Translations under genes and position numbers: made by a program | Notes under the pieces: model-generated | The model's input: the letters and a program-made list of their open reading frames with translations, nothing else | The model's database searches: none | Told to the model about the DNA's origin: nothing | Shown here: positions 8,386 to 15,949 of the stretch, one piece after another | Layout of the letters: the number at the start of each line of letters is the position of its first letter | Position numbering within the stretch: the first letter of the stretch is position 1 | Source: Paenibacillus sp. FSL H7-0331 | GTDB lineage: Bacteria; Bacillota; Bacilli; Paenibacillales; NBRC-103111 | Length of the DNA stretch: 64,000 bases | NCBI RefSeq assembly: GCF_001956045.1 | Contig: NZ_MRTH01000003.1 | Location: 1-64,000 of the forward strand | Direction of reading: 5' to 3'

Positions 8386-8393
8386 TTTTTCTT
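8386..8393 (+). repeat. Target site duplication, right copy
   Basis: TTTTTCTT directly follows the right inverted repeat and is identical to the left copy at 6728-6735. Confidence 0.9.
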
Positions 8394-8458
8394 ATATAAG
8401 GGGTTCACGGTTATGAATCCCGGATGGCAGATCGGCTTGGGGTAAGAAGAAGAAGACA

Positions 8459-8526
8459 GCACAAATTAAGGGGAGAGGACATGTATTAGAAGTAGAAGAT
8501 TGCACAAATGTAGGATAGAGGACATG
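8459..8526 (+). repeat. Imperfect tandem duplication, 43-base period
   Basis: The 25-base units at 8459-8483 and 8502-8526 both begin GCACAAAT and end AGAGGACATG, with four differences between them. The bases following each unit are also similar, so about 43 bases appear to have been duplicated. The second unit runs into the palindrome at 8520. Apart from the IS right end, these two elements are all that is visible in the stretch 8216-8721. Confidence 0.7.
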
Positions 8527-8634
8527 GGTATGGGGTGGAAAGTTTACGGGCCGTCTTTGAAGTCGTGTTCCCACCGCCCAATCTCATCCATGGAACTCGA
8601 CTTCAACAACGGCTGGAACCCCATACCCATGTCC
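8520..8634. repeat. 115-base nested palindrome
   Basis: Outer arms of 17 bases (8520-8536 and 8618-8634, starting GGACATGGGTATGGGG) are perfect inverted repeats. Inner arms of 15 bases (8557-8571 and 8592-8606, TTGAAGTCG...) match with one difference. GCCGT at 8550-8554 pairs with ACGGC at 8609-8613 between them. The whole can fold into one long interrupted hairpin. It lies beyond the 3' end of the AraC gene at 8722 and has no coding potential. It may be a MITE or the relic of an element end. Confidence 0.75.
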
Positions 8635-8721
8635 ACGCCAACGCACCTAAGTATGGGTTTAGACAAGTATTTAGCCGCAGGCTGAGTTTTCTAAATTTCG
8701 ATATGATCGATTCGGGAGCGA

Positions 8722-9498
8722 TCAAACACGATAATGCTGTCTGAACGACGAAGGATTCGTCCCGATCTTGGAACTGAATATTCGGCTCAGGTAGGAGCCG
8801 TTCTCATACCCACATTGGATCGCAATCGATTCCATGGTGTCATCTGTTTCCAGCAGCAGCCGCTTGGCCTCCTCCAATCGCAAACGGGTAACAAATTCCA
8901 AAGGAGCCACGCCATATGCTGCCTGAAACCGCCTTGTAAACTGAGGCTGCTTGATTCCGAGACTGGACGCAATTTCGTGCATGCTAAGCTCGCCGAACAC
9001 ATTCTTGTGAATGATTCCCGCTGCTTTCTGCATGCTGGGGTCAATCTGCTTTTTACGATTAAAAGTGGATTTTTTTTCCACATCACACAGAAATAAAAGG
9101 TCCGCAACCAGATGATTGAGAATAGGAGAGGAGACGCCGTATTTGAGCTCTGTCTTACGCAAATAAGTATAAGTGGAGGAGAGCCGGGCCACATCGTGAA
9201 TCGTTATTTTGCCAACAGGTGGCCGCAGAAAAGAATCCTCTACTTCCTCGGGTACGGTAAACCGAATCATGTGAAAAGTAATTTCATTGGGTGTCCTGCG
9301 CTTTAACACGACATTCGGCGGACAAATCACGATATCCCCAAAGACCGCATGTCCGTTCAACTCCCCGACATCGAAGTCAAACGCGCCTTTTTCAACGCCG
9401 AGGATAACATGATTACTGTATATATCCTCGGGCAGCTGGAAGCCAGGTTGGGGTCCCGCATAGACATATCCATCTACATTTATCAGGTTTTGAAGCAT
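8722..9498 (-). CDS. AraC family transcriptional regulator
   Basis: A 258-residue regulator transcribed away from the second amidohydrolase operon. The N-terminal part is a cupin-like sensor (FDVGELNGHAVFGDIVICPPN). The C-terminal ~100 residues form the AraC HTH (MHEIASSLGIKQPQFTRRFQ, then CGYENGSYLSRIFSSKIG). The frame stays open to 9606, but ATG 9498 follows AGGAGGGG at a good distance and is the likely start. The 238-base gap to the divergent amidohydrolase holds a TATGATAAT -10-like stretch near 9669 but no clear -35 box, which fits activator-dependent expression. Confidence 0.85.
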   Translation of the reverse strand: MLQNLINVDGYVYAGPQPGFQLPEDIYSNHVILGVEKGAFDFDVGELNGHAVFGDIVICPPNVVLKRRTPNEITFHMIRFTVPEEVEDSFLRPPVGKITIHDVARLSSTYTYLRKTELKYGVSSPILNHLVADLLFLCDVEKKSTFNRKKQIDPSMQKAAGIIHKNVFGELSMHEIASSLGIKQPQFTRRFQAAYGVAPLEFVTRLRLEEAKRLLLETDDTMESIAIQCGYENGSYLSRIFSSKIGTNPSSFRQHYRV

Positions 9499-9736
9499 GG
9501 CACATTCCCCTCCTGCCACCAGATCAACCAAGCTGGCTTTTAATTTGAGAATATCATATTTTATGTAATTATTAAAGGTTTGGATCGGATAGTTGTTTCT
9601 CCGCATCTACGCAAAAAAGTGCAAGAGAAATGGCAAATGCGTGTATTACAATCCGTATTTTACGATGATATGATAATAGTGAAATCAGAACATTACGTAG
9701 TTCCAAGATGACAATTGCGATAAAGGGGTGGTTCAA

Positions 9737-10876
9737 ATGGAGACAACACAAATCAAAGGATCAGAAAGCAAGTCCAAGTTGAAGCGTTCCATTATTGACA
9801 CGGATATTCACGGAAGAGCTCCGCGAGAAGGTATGCTGAAGTACATGCCGCGTATTTATCGGGAACAGATTGCTACCTTTGGTTGGCGTCTGCCTGCACA
9901 AGGCGGAATGTTTCTGAATGGTGGAACCAACGGTAGTATGCAGGATGTGAACATCCCTGAGGACAGTCAGAACGAAGACACTTATCTCGATTATTTACGG
10001 AAAAACCACCTGGACACCTACAATATCGAGTATGGTATATTGACTGGGGGAGGTTATGAGGTTCATGCAGCGGTAGACACCGATTTTGCGGCGGCGGTGT
10101 GTTCGGCACACAATGATTATTATTTGGAGAGATACTTGTCGAGAGAAAGCAGACTGAAAGGCTCAATCCTGATTCCTAAGCAGGATCCTATTCTGTCCGC
10201 TAAAGAAATTGATCGTGTTGGATCCAATCCCGATATGATTCAGGTCGTGGTCTCCAATGGAGCACAGAAGCCTTACGGGCACCGATTTTATCATCCTATT
10301 TATGAAGCTTGCGTTCGCCATAACCTGCCTTTTACCATTCACGTCAGCATGGAGGGGATTGGTATCAACAATCCGACAACGGGTGCCGGGCATGTTACCA
10401 GCTACATTGAATACCGTGCAGCTCGTGCTCATATTATGGCAGCACATATGGCAAGCTTTATTTTTGAAGGGGTATTTGAGAAGTTCCCAACACTCAGGGT
10501 GGTGATGATGGAAGCGGGAATGCTGTGGATCGCTCCGCTGATCTGGAGATTGGATCAGGATTGGAAAGCATTGCGTCACCAGACACCGTGGGTCAAGGAG
10601 CCGCCAAGTGAATATTACCGCAAATTTTTTAGGATCACCTCGCAGCCCTTGGAGCTTCCTCCGACAACCGATATGATCAAGCCAATGATGAATGCCATCC
10701 ATTGCGAGACGAATCTGATGTTTGCAAGCGATTTCCCGCACTGGGATTTTGATTCCCCGACACATGCCTTCCCGAAATTGGAAGAGAATATGTGGGATCG
10801 AATCTTCTACCAGAATGCAGCGGAGCTGTACGGCTTGCCGCAAAGAAAAGCGTCGAAGGGAGTGGCTTTGGCATGA
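9737..10876 (+). CDS. Amidohydrolase (amidohydrolase_2 type), copy 2
   Basis: A 379-residue paralog of the enzyme at 5105, collinear over its whole length. Shared blocks include LKRSIID, SRLKGS, IPKQ, the YEACVRHNLPFTIHV segment, ASFIFEGVFE, WRLDQDWKALR, FPHWDFDSP and FYQNAAE. Metal-site elements are DIH (D23, H25), TIHVS and the aspartate of ASDFPHWD. The loop after the first strand differs (GRAPREG versus HYTGMN), so the two may prefer different substrates. ATG 9737 follows AAAGGGGTGG at five bases; a GTG at 9728 is also possible. Its stop overlaps the Rieske ATG as in copy 1. Confidence 0.85.
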   Translation: METTQIKGSESKSKLKRSIIDTDIHGRAPREGMLKYMPRIYREQIATFGWRLPAQGGMFLNGGTNGSMQDVNIPEDSQNEDTYLDYLRKNHLDTYNIEYGILTGGGYEVHAAVDTDFAAAVCSAHNDYYLERYLSRESRLKGSILIPKQDPILSAKEIDRVGSNPDMIQVVVSNGAQKPYGHRFYHPIYEACVRHNLPFTIHVSMEGIGINNPTTGAGHVTSYIEYRAARAHIMAAHMASFIFEGVFEKFPTLRVVMMEAGMLWIAPLIWRLDQDWKALRHQTPWVKEPPSEYYRKFFRITSQPLELPPTTDMIKPMMNAIHCETNLMFASDFPHWDFDSPTHAFPKLEENMWDRIFYQNAAELYGLPQRKASKGVALA

Positions 10877-11244
10877 CCCGGTATTTGGTAGGCAGCATCT
10901 CTGAATTAACACCAGGAACCAAAAAAATTATTCAAGCCGGCGGGCGAAGTGTCGGTGTGTACAACCTGGGCGGCGAATTGTATGCGATTCGGAATTTATG
11001 TCCGCATCAAAGTGCAGGGTTATGCGAGGGCATTACGAGCTCGTTTATTACATCCACGGGACCCGGGGAATTTTGCTTTGAGCATGAGGGTGAGATTGCA
11101 CGATGTCCATGGCATTTTTGGGAATTCAACATTAAGACAGGTCAAATGATGGTGGACCCGAAGGTAAGAACCAAAACGTATGATGTAGAAGTAGAACGGT
11201 TTGATGTTTCTGTAGATGAACAGCAGGTCTTCGTCCACATGTAA
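10873..11244 (+). CDS. Rieske [2Fe-2S] protein, copy 2
   Basis: A 123-residue soluble Rieske protein. Ligands are C43/H45 (NLCPHQSAGLC) and C78/H81 (RCPWHFWEF), separated by the same unusually long 32 residues as in copy 1, with the same additional cysteine (C50). The ATG at 10873 overlaps the amidohydrolase stop by four bases; an in-frame ATG at 10792 lies inside that gene and is rejected. It is followed after 44 bases by importer genes on the same strand, so the module and the importer probably share a transcript. Confidence 0.88.
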   Translation: MTRYLVGSISELTPGTKKIIQAGGRSVGVYNLGGELYAIRNLCPHQSAGLCEGITSSFITSTGPGEFCFEHEGEIARCPWHFWEFNIKTGQMMVDPKVRTKTYDVEVERFDVSVDEQQVFVHM

Positions 11245-11288
11245 CATCCAGAAGCTAACAGCAGGAGATTAGGGTTATCCCTTCAGAA

Positions 11289-12218
11289 ATGGCGGTGGTA
11301 GGAATTAAAGCAACATTGACTCTGCTAAAAAAAGACAAGCATCTGTATTTATTGGCCATACCCGGCATCTTATTCTTTATTGTGTTTCATTATGTTCCGA
11401 TGTATGGAATATTGATTGCTTTCAAAAAGTACAACGTATACCAAGGATTTGCTGGCAGCCCTTGGGTAGGCTTCGATAATTTTGTAAAGCTTTTTCAAAT
11501 GAGTGGTTTTGTGAGAGCGCTTAACAATACGATGATTATCAGCCTTTACCAATTGGTGTTTGCTTTCCCTGCTCCTATTATCCTTGCGATTATGTTGAAT
11601 GAAGTCAGGCACATGCTGTATAGAAAATTTGTGCAAACCGTCATTTATCTGCCCCATTTTGTATCGTGGATTATCATTACAGGCATATTATATGCCTTTT
11701 TTTCCCCGTCTACGGGCGTTATCAAAGAGATTTCCGTTTGGCTTGGTTATGAGGGAACTGTGATCAATTTTATGAGCAGCAAGGAATATTTCAGATCGTT
11801 GCTGGTTGTCTCGAATATATGGAAGGAAGCAGGGTTCGGGACTGTGCTCTACTTGGCGACCATCGTATCAATTGATCCTCAGTTATATGAAGCGGCGAAG
11901 GTGGACGGAGCGAAAAAGTGGCATCAAATTTGGCATATTACGCTTCCGGGGCTGCGAACAACGATTGTCATTTTACTGATCTTCCGGGTAGGCCACATCC
12001 TCAACGCCGGGCTGGATCAAGTGTATGCGCTTTATAATCCTCAGGTATATGAAGTCAGCGAAATATTGGACACCTTTATTTACAAGCTGGCTTTCGAAGA
12101 GGCCAAATATGATTTGTCGACAGCTACGGGTGTGTTCAAGTCAGTCATTGGTTTGATACTCGTATTGTTCACTAACTATATTGCCAAAAAAATCGACCGG
12201 GACAGCGGGATTATTTGA
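11289..12218 (+). CDS. ABC importer permease, LplB type
   Basis: A 309-residue integral membrane permease of the CUT1 (oligosaccharide) class with about six helices. The ATPase-docking EAA loop is at 201-220 (EAAKVDGAKK followed by ITLP). The N-terminus (HLYLLAIPGILFFIVFHYVPMYG) is typical of LplB-like proteins. It forms an importer with the next two genes; no ATPase gene is present, so a shared MsmX-type ATPase encoded elsewhere is expected. Its place behind the Rieske gene suggests that it brings in the substrate of the amidohydrolase-Rieske module. Confidence 0.88.
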   Translation: MAVVGIKATLTLLKKDKHLYLLAIPGILFFIVFHYVPMYGILIAFKKYNVYQGFAGSPWVGFDNFVKLFQMSGFVRALNNTMIISLYQLVFAFPAPIILAIMLNEVRHMLYRKFVQTVIYLPHFVSWIIITGILYAFFSPSTGVIKEISVWLGYEGTVINFMSSKEYFRSLLVVSNIWKEAGFGTVLYLATIVSIDPQLYEAAKVDGAKKWHQIWHITLPGLRTTIVILLIFRVGHILNAGLDQVYALYNPQVYEVSEILDTFIYKLAFEEAKYDLSTATGVFKSVIGLILVLFTNYIAKKIDRDSGII

Positions 12219-12233
12219 ATTAAGGAGGCCAAC

Positions 12234-13112
12234 ATGAAGGAGACGTTTGGGGAGAAGTTCATTTATTGGCTGTTAAACGGATTTTTATTACTATTGTCCC
12301 TATGCACGCTGTATCCTTTCTGGCATGTCCTGATGTATGCCTTAAGTGATCCCAAGCTATCGATGGGTGGAGGCATATTCCTTCTTCCACGGGGATGGTC
12401 GCTATCGTCGTTTGAAATTTTACTGAACAGTAAGGGGATCTATACAGCCTACGGGAACTCCTTGATCAGGCTGGTTGTGGGAACCTGTGTGAATCTGCTA
12501 TTTACAGCGATGCTTGCTTATCCGTTATCCCTGAAGCGTTTTATCGGTAGAAATGCGATCACACTGATGATCTTTTTTACGATGCTGTTCAGCGGCGGTA
12601 TGATTCCCAGCTATTTGCTCGTTAAAGAATTGGGACTATTGGATAGTATCTGGGCGCTCATTATTCCGGGTACGATCAGTGCTTGGAATTTGCTGATTAT
12701 GAAAACGTATTTTCAGAACATTCCTCCTGAGCTCGAAGAATCTGCGAGCATAGACGGAGCTTCGCCCATGAGGGTGTTAATTTCGGTTATACTGCCTGTC
12801 TCCATGCCGGTGATTGCTGCGATCGGTTTGTTTTACGGAGTCGCGCATTGGAACTCCTATTTTGACGCAATCCTATATATCAACTCACAGAGCCAACAAG
12901 TATTGCAGGTGTTCCTACGGACGATGCTCAACAGCAGTTCTTTGCAGCAGGTACAGGGCTCGGAGGCTTTTGCCAGCAATATCGGGATGGTAACCGAGGA
13001 ATCGGTCAAGATGGCAACGGTCATTTCATCGGTACTGCCTATGCTGCTCATCTATCCGTTTTTGCAAAAGTACTACGTAAAAGGAGTATTAATCGGTTCA
13101 GTTAAAGGATAA
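12234..13112 (+). CDS. ABC importer permease, YtcP type
   Basis: A 292-residue CUT1 permease and the partner of the LplB-type subunit. The N-terminal helix (LLNGFLLLLSLCTLYPFWHV), the EES...G EAA-type loop at 168-190 and the C-terminal YVKGVLIGSVKG signature are typical. ATG 12234 follows TAAGGAGG. Its stop overlaps an in-frame ATG of the next gene (TAATG), though the lipoprotein more likely starts at 13151. Confidence 0.88.
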   Translation: MKETFGEKFIYWLLNGFLLLLSLCTLYPFWHVLMYALSDPKLSMGGGIFLLPRGWSLSSFEILLNSKGIYTAYGNSLIRLVVGTCVNLLFTAMLAYPLSLKRFIGRNAITLMIFFTMLFSGGMIPSYLLVKELGLLDSIWALIIPGTISAWNLLIMKTYFQNIPPELEESASIDGASPMRVLISVILPVSMPVIAAIGLFYGVAHWNSYFDAILYINSQSQQVLQVFLRTMLNSSSLQQVQGSEAFASNIGMVTEESVKMATVISSVLPMLLIYPFLQKYYVKGVLIGSVKG

Positions 13113-13150
13113 TGAAATGTAAATTCGGACAAATAACTAGGGGGCTGGCT

Positions 13151-14677
13151 ATGATTAATAAATCTTGGAAATCCATCGTATGGGCAACGACAACAATAAT
13201 TGCGGTTGGAAGTTTAAGCGCTTGCAGTGGAGGTGCGCAAGGAACGGGTTCCGATGCATCGGGACAGCAGCAAACCAAGCCTGGAGAAACGCCAACCGTT
13301 ACGATTCTTATGAGCAAGGGCACCAATTTCCCTGAGACCAATCCGGTCATTGACCAAATCAGAAAAAAAACAGGCGCCAACGTGCAGGTCATTGCAGTGG
13401 ATCTCGGGGATTATGAAAATAAATTGAATGCCATGATTGCATCCGGCAGCCCACCTGACATATTCAACAGCTACAGCAAGCCTAAGATCAAAGATCTGGT
13501 AGACAATAAAGCCATTCTTCAGCTTGATCCTTTATTAGAGAAATCAGGAAAAAACATTAGTGAGAATAAAGGCAAATATTTAAAGGGTATCGGCTACATC
13601 GACGGCAAAACGTATGCCATCCCGAATGCTTACGGACTCGGTAACGGACTTGCCATCCGTCAGGATTGGCTCGATAAGCTTGGGCTCAAAGTGCCGACAA
13701 CATTGGATGAATATGAAAATGTTCTGAAAGCCTTTGTTACCAAGGACCCGGATGGTAATGGCAAGAATGATACCATCGGTCTTGGATTGTCTGTATCCAT
13801 TGATCAGACATTCGAGCATGTCTTCGCGGCTTATGGGGTGCCACTCAAGAGGGGAGTGCTAGTTGACGGTAAAGTGACTCCGTGGCCACTAGCCCCCGGT
13901 TATCTGGATGCAGTCAAATACTATAACAAGCTGTACAAGGAAGGGGTGCTCGAGCCTGACTTTGCAACCGTTCCAGCGATGCAGGAATATGAAAAGCTAT
14001 GGAATGGGAAGATGGGTGCCTTTCAATTTAATCCTCCAGGTACCACACAAAACTGGATGACCCGCTATATTGAAAATCCTAAACCGAAATTTGTGTATAC
14101 CACGCTCAAGGGACCGAATGGTCAAGGCGGCAATGTTCGTTTTGTTCGTGAGGATAAAGGTCCGTGGACGCACATCTCCAGTAAATCCAAAAACCCTGAA
14201 GCTGCGATTAAGGTGCTTGACTTTCTAATCAGCGAAGAAGGCGACCGTTTGACATGGGCTGGAATTGAAGGAACCACCTATACCATGAAAGACGGCAAAT
14301 TCGAATGGATCAAGCCTTATGACGATGCCGTTCAACTGAGAAATCAGGGGGGCTTCGCCTATTCTGCTATTATTCAACGCCTGGATGGTATGGAGTTTCA
14401 GCTGATGAACGATACGACGCGCAAAGGGATCGAACTATCGTATAACAGCCCAATCCCCGATGCTTATCTATTTGGGGTACCTGATATTGAAAGAGACAAA
14501 AAGAAGGTTCTTGATGACATGGAGCTTGAATTCAGAACCTCTGCCATCGTATCGAAGGGTGATCTGGATAAACTCTACACGGACTTTAAGAAAAAATATT
14601 TAGCCGAAGGCGGAAGCACGTGGATTGAGCAAGCAACGGTTATCTACAACAAGGAAAAAGCGGAATTAAAAAAGTGA
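13151..14677 (+). CDS. Extracellular solute-binding lipoprotein (family 1, LplA-like)
   Basis: A 508-residue substrate-binding protein of the importer encoded just upstream. The signal peptide ends in the lipobox LSAC, giving a membrane-anchored lipoprotein. A family-typical DVDGNGKNDT-like calcium-loop stretch (DPDGNGKNDT) occurs near residue 200, and WMTRY and GDRLTWAGIEG blocks match LplA-like proteins. ATG 13151 follows AGGGGGC; the upstream ATG 13112 would add 13 residues before the signal peptide. A terminator follows at 14725. Confidence 0.88.
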   Translation: MINKSWKSIVWATTTIIAVGSLSACSGGAQGTGSDASGQQQTKPGETPTVTILMSKGTNFPETNPVIDQIRKKTGANVQVIAVDLGDYENKLNAMIASGSPPDIFNSYSKPKIKDLVDNKAILQLDPLLEKSGKNISENKGKYLKGIGYIDGKTYAIPNAYGLGNGLAIRQDWLDKLGLKVPTTLDEYENVLKAFVTKDPDGNGKNDTIGLGLSVSIDQTFEHVFAAYGVPLKRGVLVDGKVTPWPLAPGYLDAVKYYNKLYKEGVLEPDFATVPAMQEYEKLWNGKMGAFQFNPPGTTQNWMTRYIENPKPKFVYTTLKGPNGQGGNVRFVREDKGPWTHISSKSKNPEAAIKVLDFLISEEGDRLTWAGIEGTTYTMKDGKFEWIKPYDDAVQLRNQGGFAYSAIIQRLDGMEFQLMNDTTRKGIELSYNSPIPDAYLFGVPDIERDKKKVLDDMELEFRTSAIVSKGDLDKLYTDFKKKYLAEGGSTWIEQATVIYNKEKAELKK

Positions 14678-14724
14678 AATGAATCAATCGTGCGTTAATC
14701 ACTGAAGAATGGATAGCACACAGC

Positions 14725-14766
14725 ACAAGCTGACAACGGTATTAGACCGGGGTCAGCTTGTTTGTA
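14725..14766 (+). terminator. Terminator after the importer operon
   Basis: ACAAGCTGAC (14725-14734) pairs with GTCAGCTTGT (14752-14761), and an inner CGGT/ACCG pair extends the stem. A short T-rich tail follows. Confidence 0.75.
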
Positions 14767-14854
14767 TGATGGTTGTAAATTGGATGGATATGCATAATAT
14801 TCGAACATCTGGATAATCTATTACCGTTATAACAGACGGATGGTGAATAGTGTC

Positions 14855-15949
14855 ATGGATAAAAGTATAGGTAAAATTAACTTTTTGCAGGTGTGCATGA
14901 TTTTGATGCTGATGAATGGACTTATGACTCATGTAGTCGTGAATCCTATGCTGCTGGAGGCATCCGGCAGGGATGCCTGGATTTCCGCTATATTGGCAGG
15001 AGTATTGCTATTACCGTGGTGTGCCCTGCTGGTTATCTTTATGAGAAAATCAGGCCAACAGAAGCTTCAGCCTTGGCTAGCGAGCAAGACAAATTCCACA
15101 ATCTCGTGGTTGCTTGTCATTCCGATTTGTTTGCAATTGTATCTCATCGGAGGGACGACGGTTATCCACACCGCAACATGGACCATTATTAATAACCTGC
15201 CCGGTACGCCCAAGCTTGCCTTGGTTTTCACTTTATGTCTGGTCAGCTTGTATTACGCGATTTCTGGCATTCGGATGATAGCGATTAGTGCGGGCATCTT
15301 ATTACCCATGGTAATTGTACTGGGGTATTTTGTGAGCTTCGCCAATATGCCCAAAAAAGATTTCACCCTGTTGCAGCCGGTTCTGGAGTATGGCTGGCAG
15401 CCTGTTATCCATGGCATGCTTTATGCGGGAGGCGGCTTCATAGAGCTGATTATGATCATAGCGATTCAGCATCGAATAAAGTCCCGTGTTCGGCCATGGC
15501 AGCTGATGATACTTGCAGCTGTTATGGTGTACATCACGGTCGGTCCCATTATAGGTGGAATTACGGAATTTGGGCATAGAGAAGCCACCAAGCAGATGGA
15601 ATCACCCTACGAGCAATGGAGGTTGGTAAAACTTGGTAATAATATCGAGCATGTGGATTTTTTATCTGAATTCCAATGGCTTGCCGGCGCGGTGATACGA
15701 GTCAGCTTTTCACAGCTATTAATAGGAGAGCTGTTCCCTTTTCGAAGCTTGAAAAAGAAAAAATTTCTAATTTTATCCATCACGATCAGTTATATTGTGC
15801 TCACGATGCTTCCCTTGGAAAGCTATTCCGTTTATTTATGGATGTATCAATATTACATGCCGATTTCTTTCACAGTGGCTTTGCTCATATCACTTGTATG
15901 CATGGCGATTGCACTCATTTCCAGGAAGGTAAAGGAGGAAGCTGCATGA
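14855..15949 (+). CDS. Spore germinant receptor B subunit (GerB/GerAB-type amino acid permease-like)
   Basis: A 364-residue polytopic membrane protein of the spore-germination permease family (APC superfamily), with about ten hydrophobic segments. It would sit in the inner spore membrane and bind the germinant. ATG 14855 has GGATGGTG eight bases upstream; ATG 14840 is an in-frame alternative. Its stop overlaps the ATG of the A-subunit gene (ATGA), so the subunits are translationally coupled. Confidence 0.85.
   Translation: MDKSIGKINFLQVCMILMLMNGLMTHVVVNPMLLEASGRDAWISAILAGVLLLPWCALLVIFMRKSGQQKLQPWLASKTNSTISWLLVIPICLQLYLIGGTTVIHTATWTIINNLPGTPKLALVFTLCLVSLYYAISGIRMIAISAGILLPMVIVLGYFVSFANMPKKDFTLLQPVLEYGWQPVIHGMLYAGGGFIELIMIIAIQHRIKSRVRPWQLMILAAVMVYITVGPIIGGITEFGHREATKQMESPYEQWRLVKLGNNIEHVDFLSEFQWLAGAVIRVSFSQLLIGELFPFRSLKKKKFLILSITISYIVLTMLPLESYSVYLWMYQYYMPISFTVALLISLVCMAIALISRKVKEEAA

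Noticed and set aside
8520..8634. Integron attC site
   Set aside because: The palindrome lacks the conserved GTTRRRY and RYYYAAC cores, and there is no integrase or cassette array.
8500..8744. Small open frames across the palindrome
   Set aside because: They arise from the repeat structure, overlap one another and lack ribosome-binding sites.
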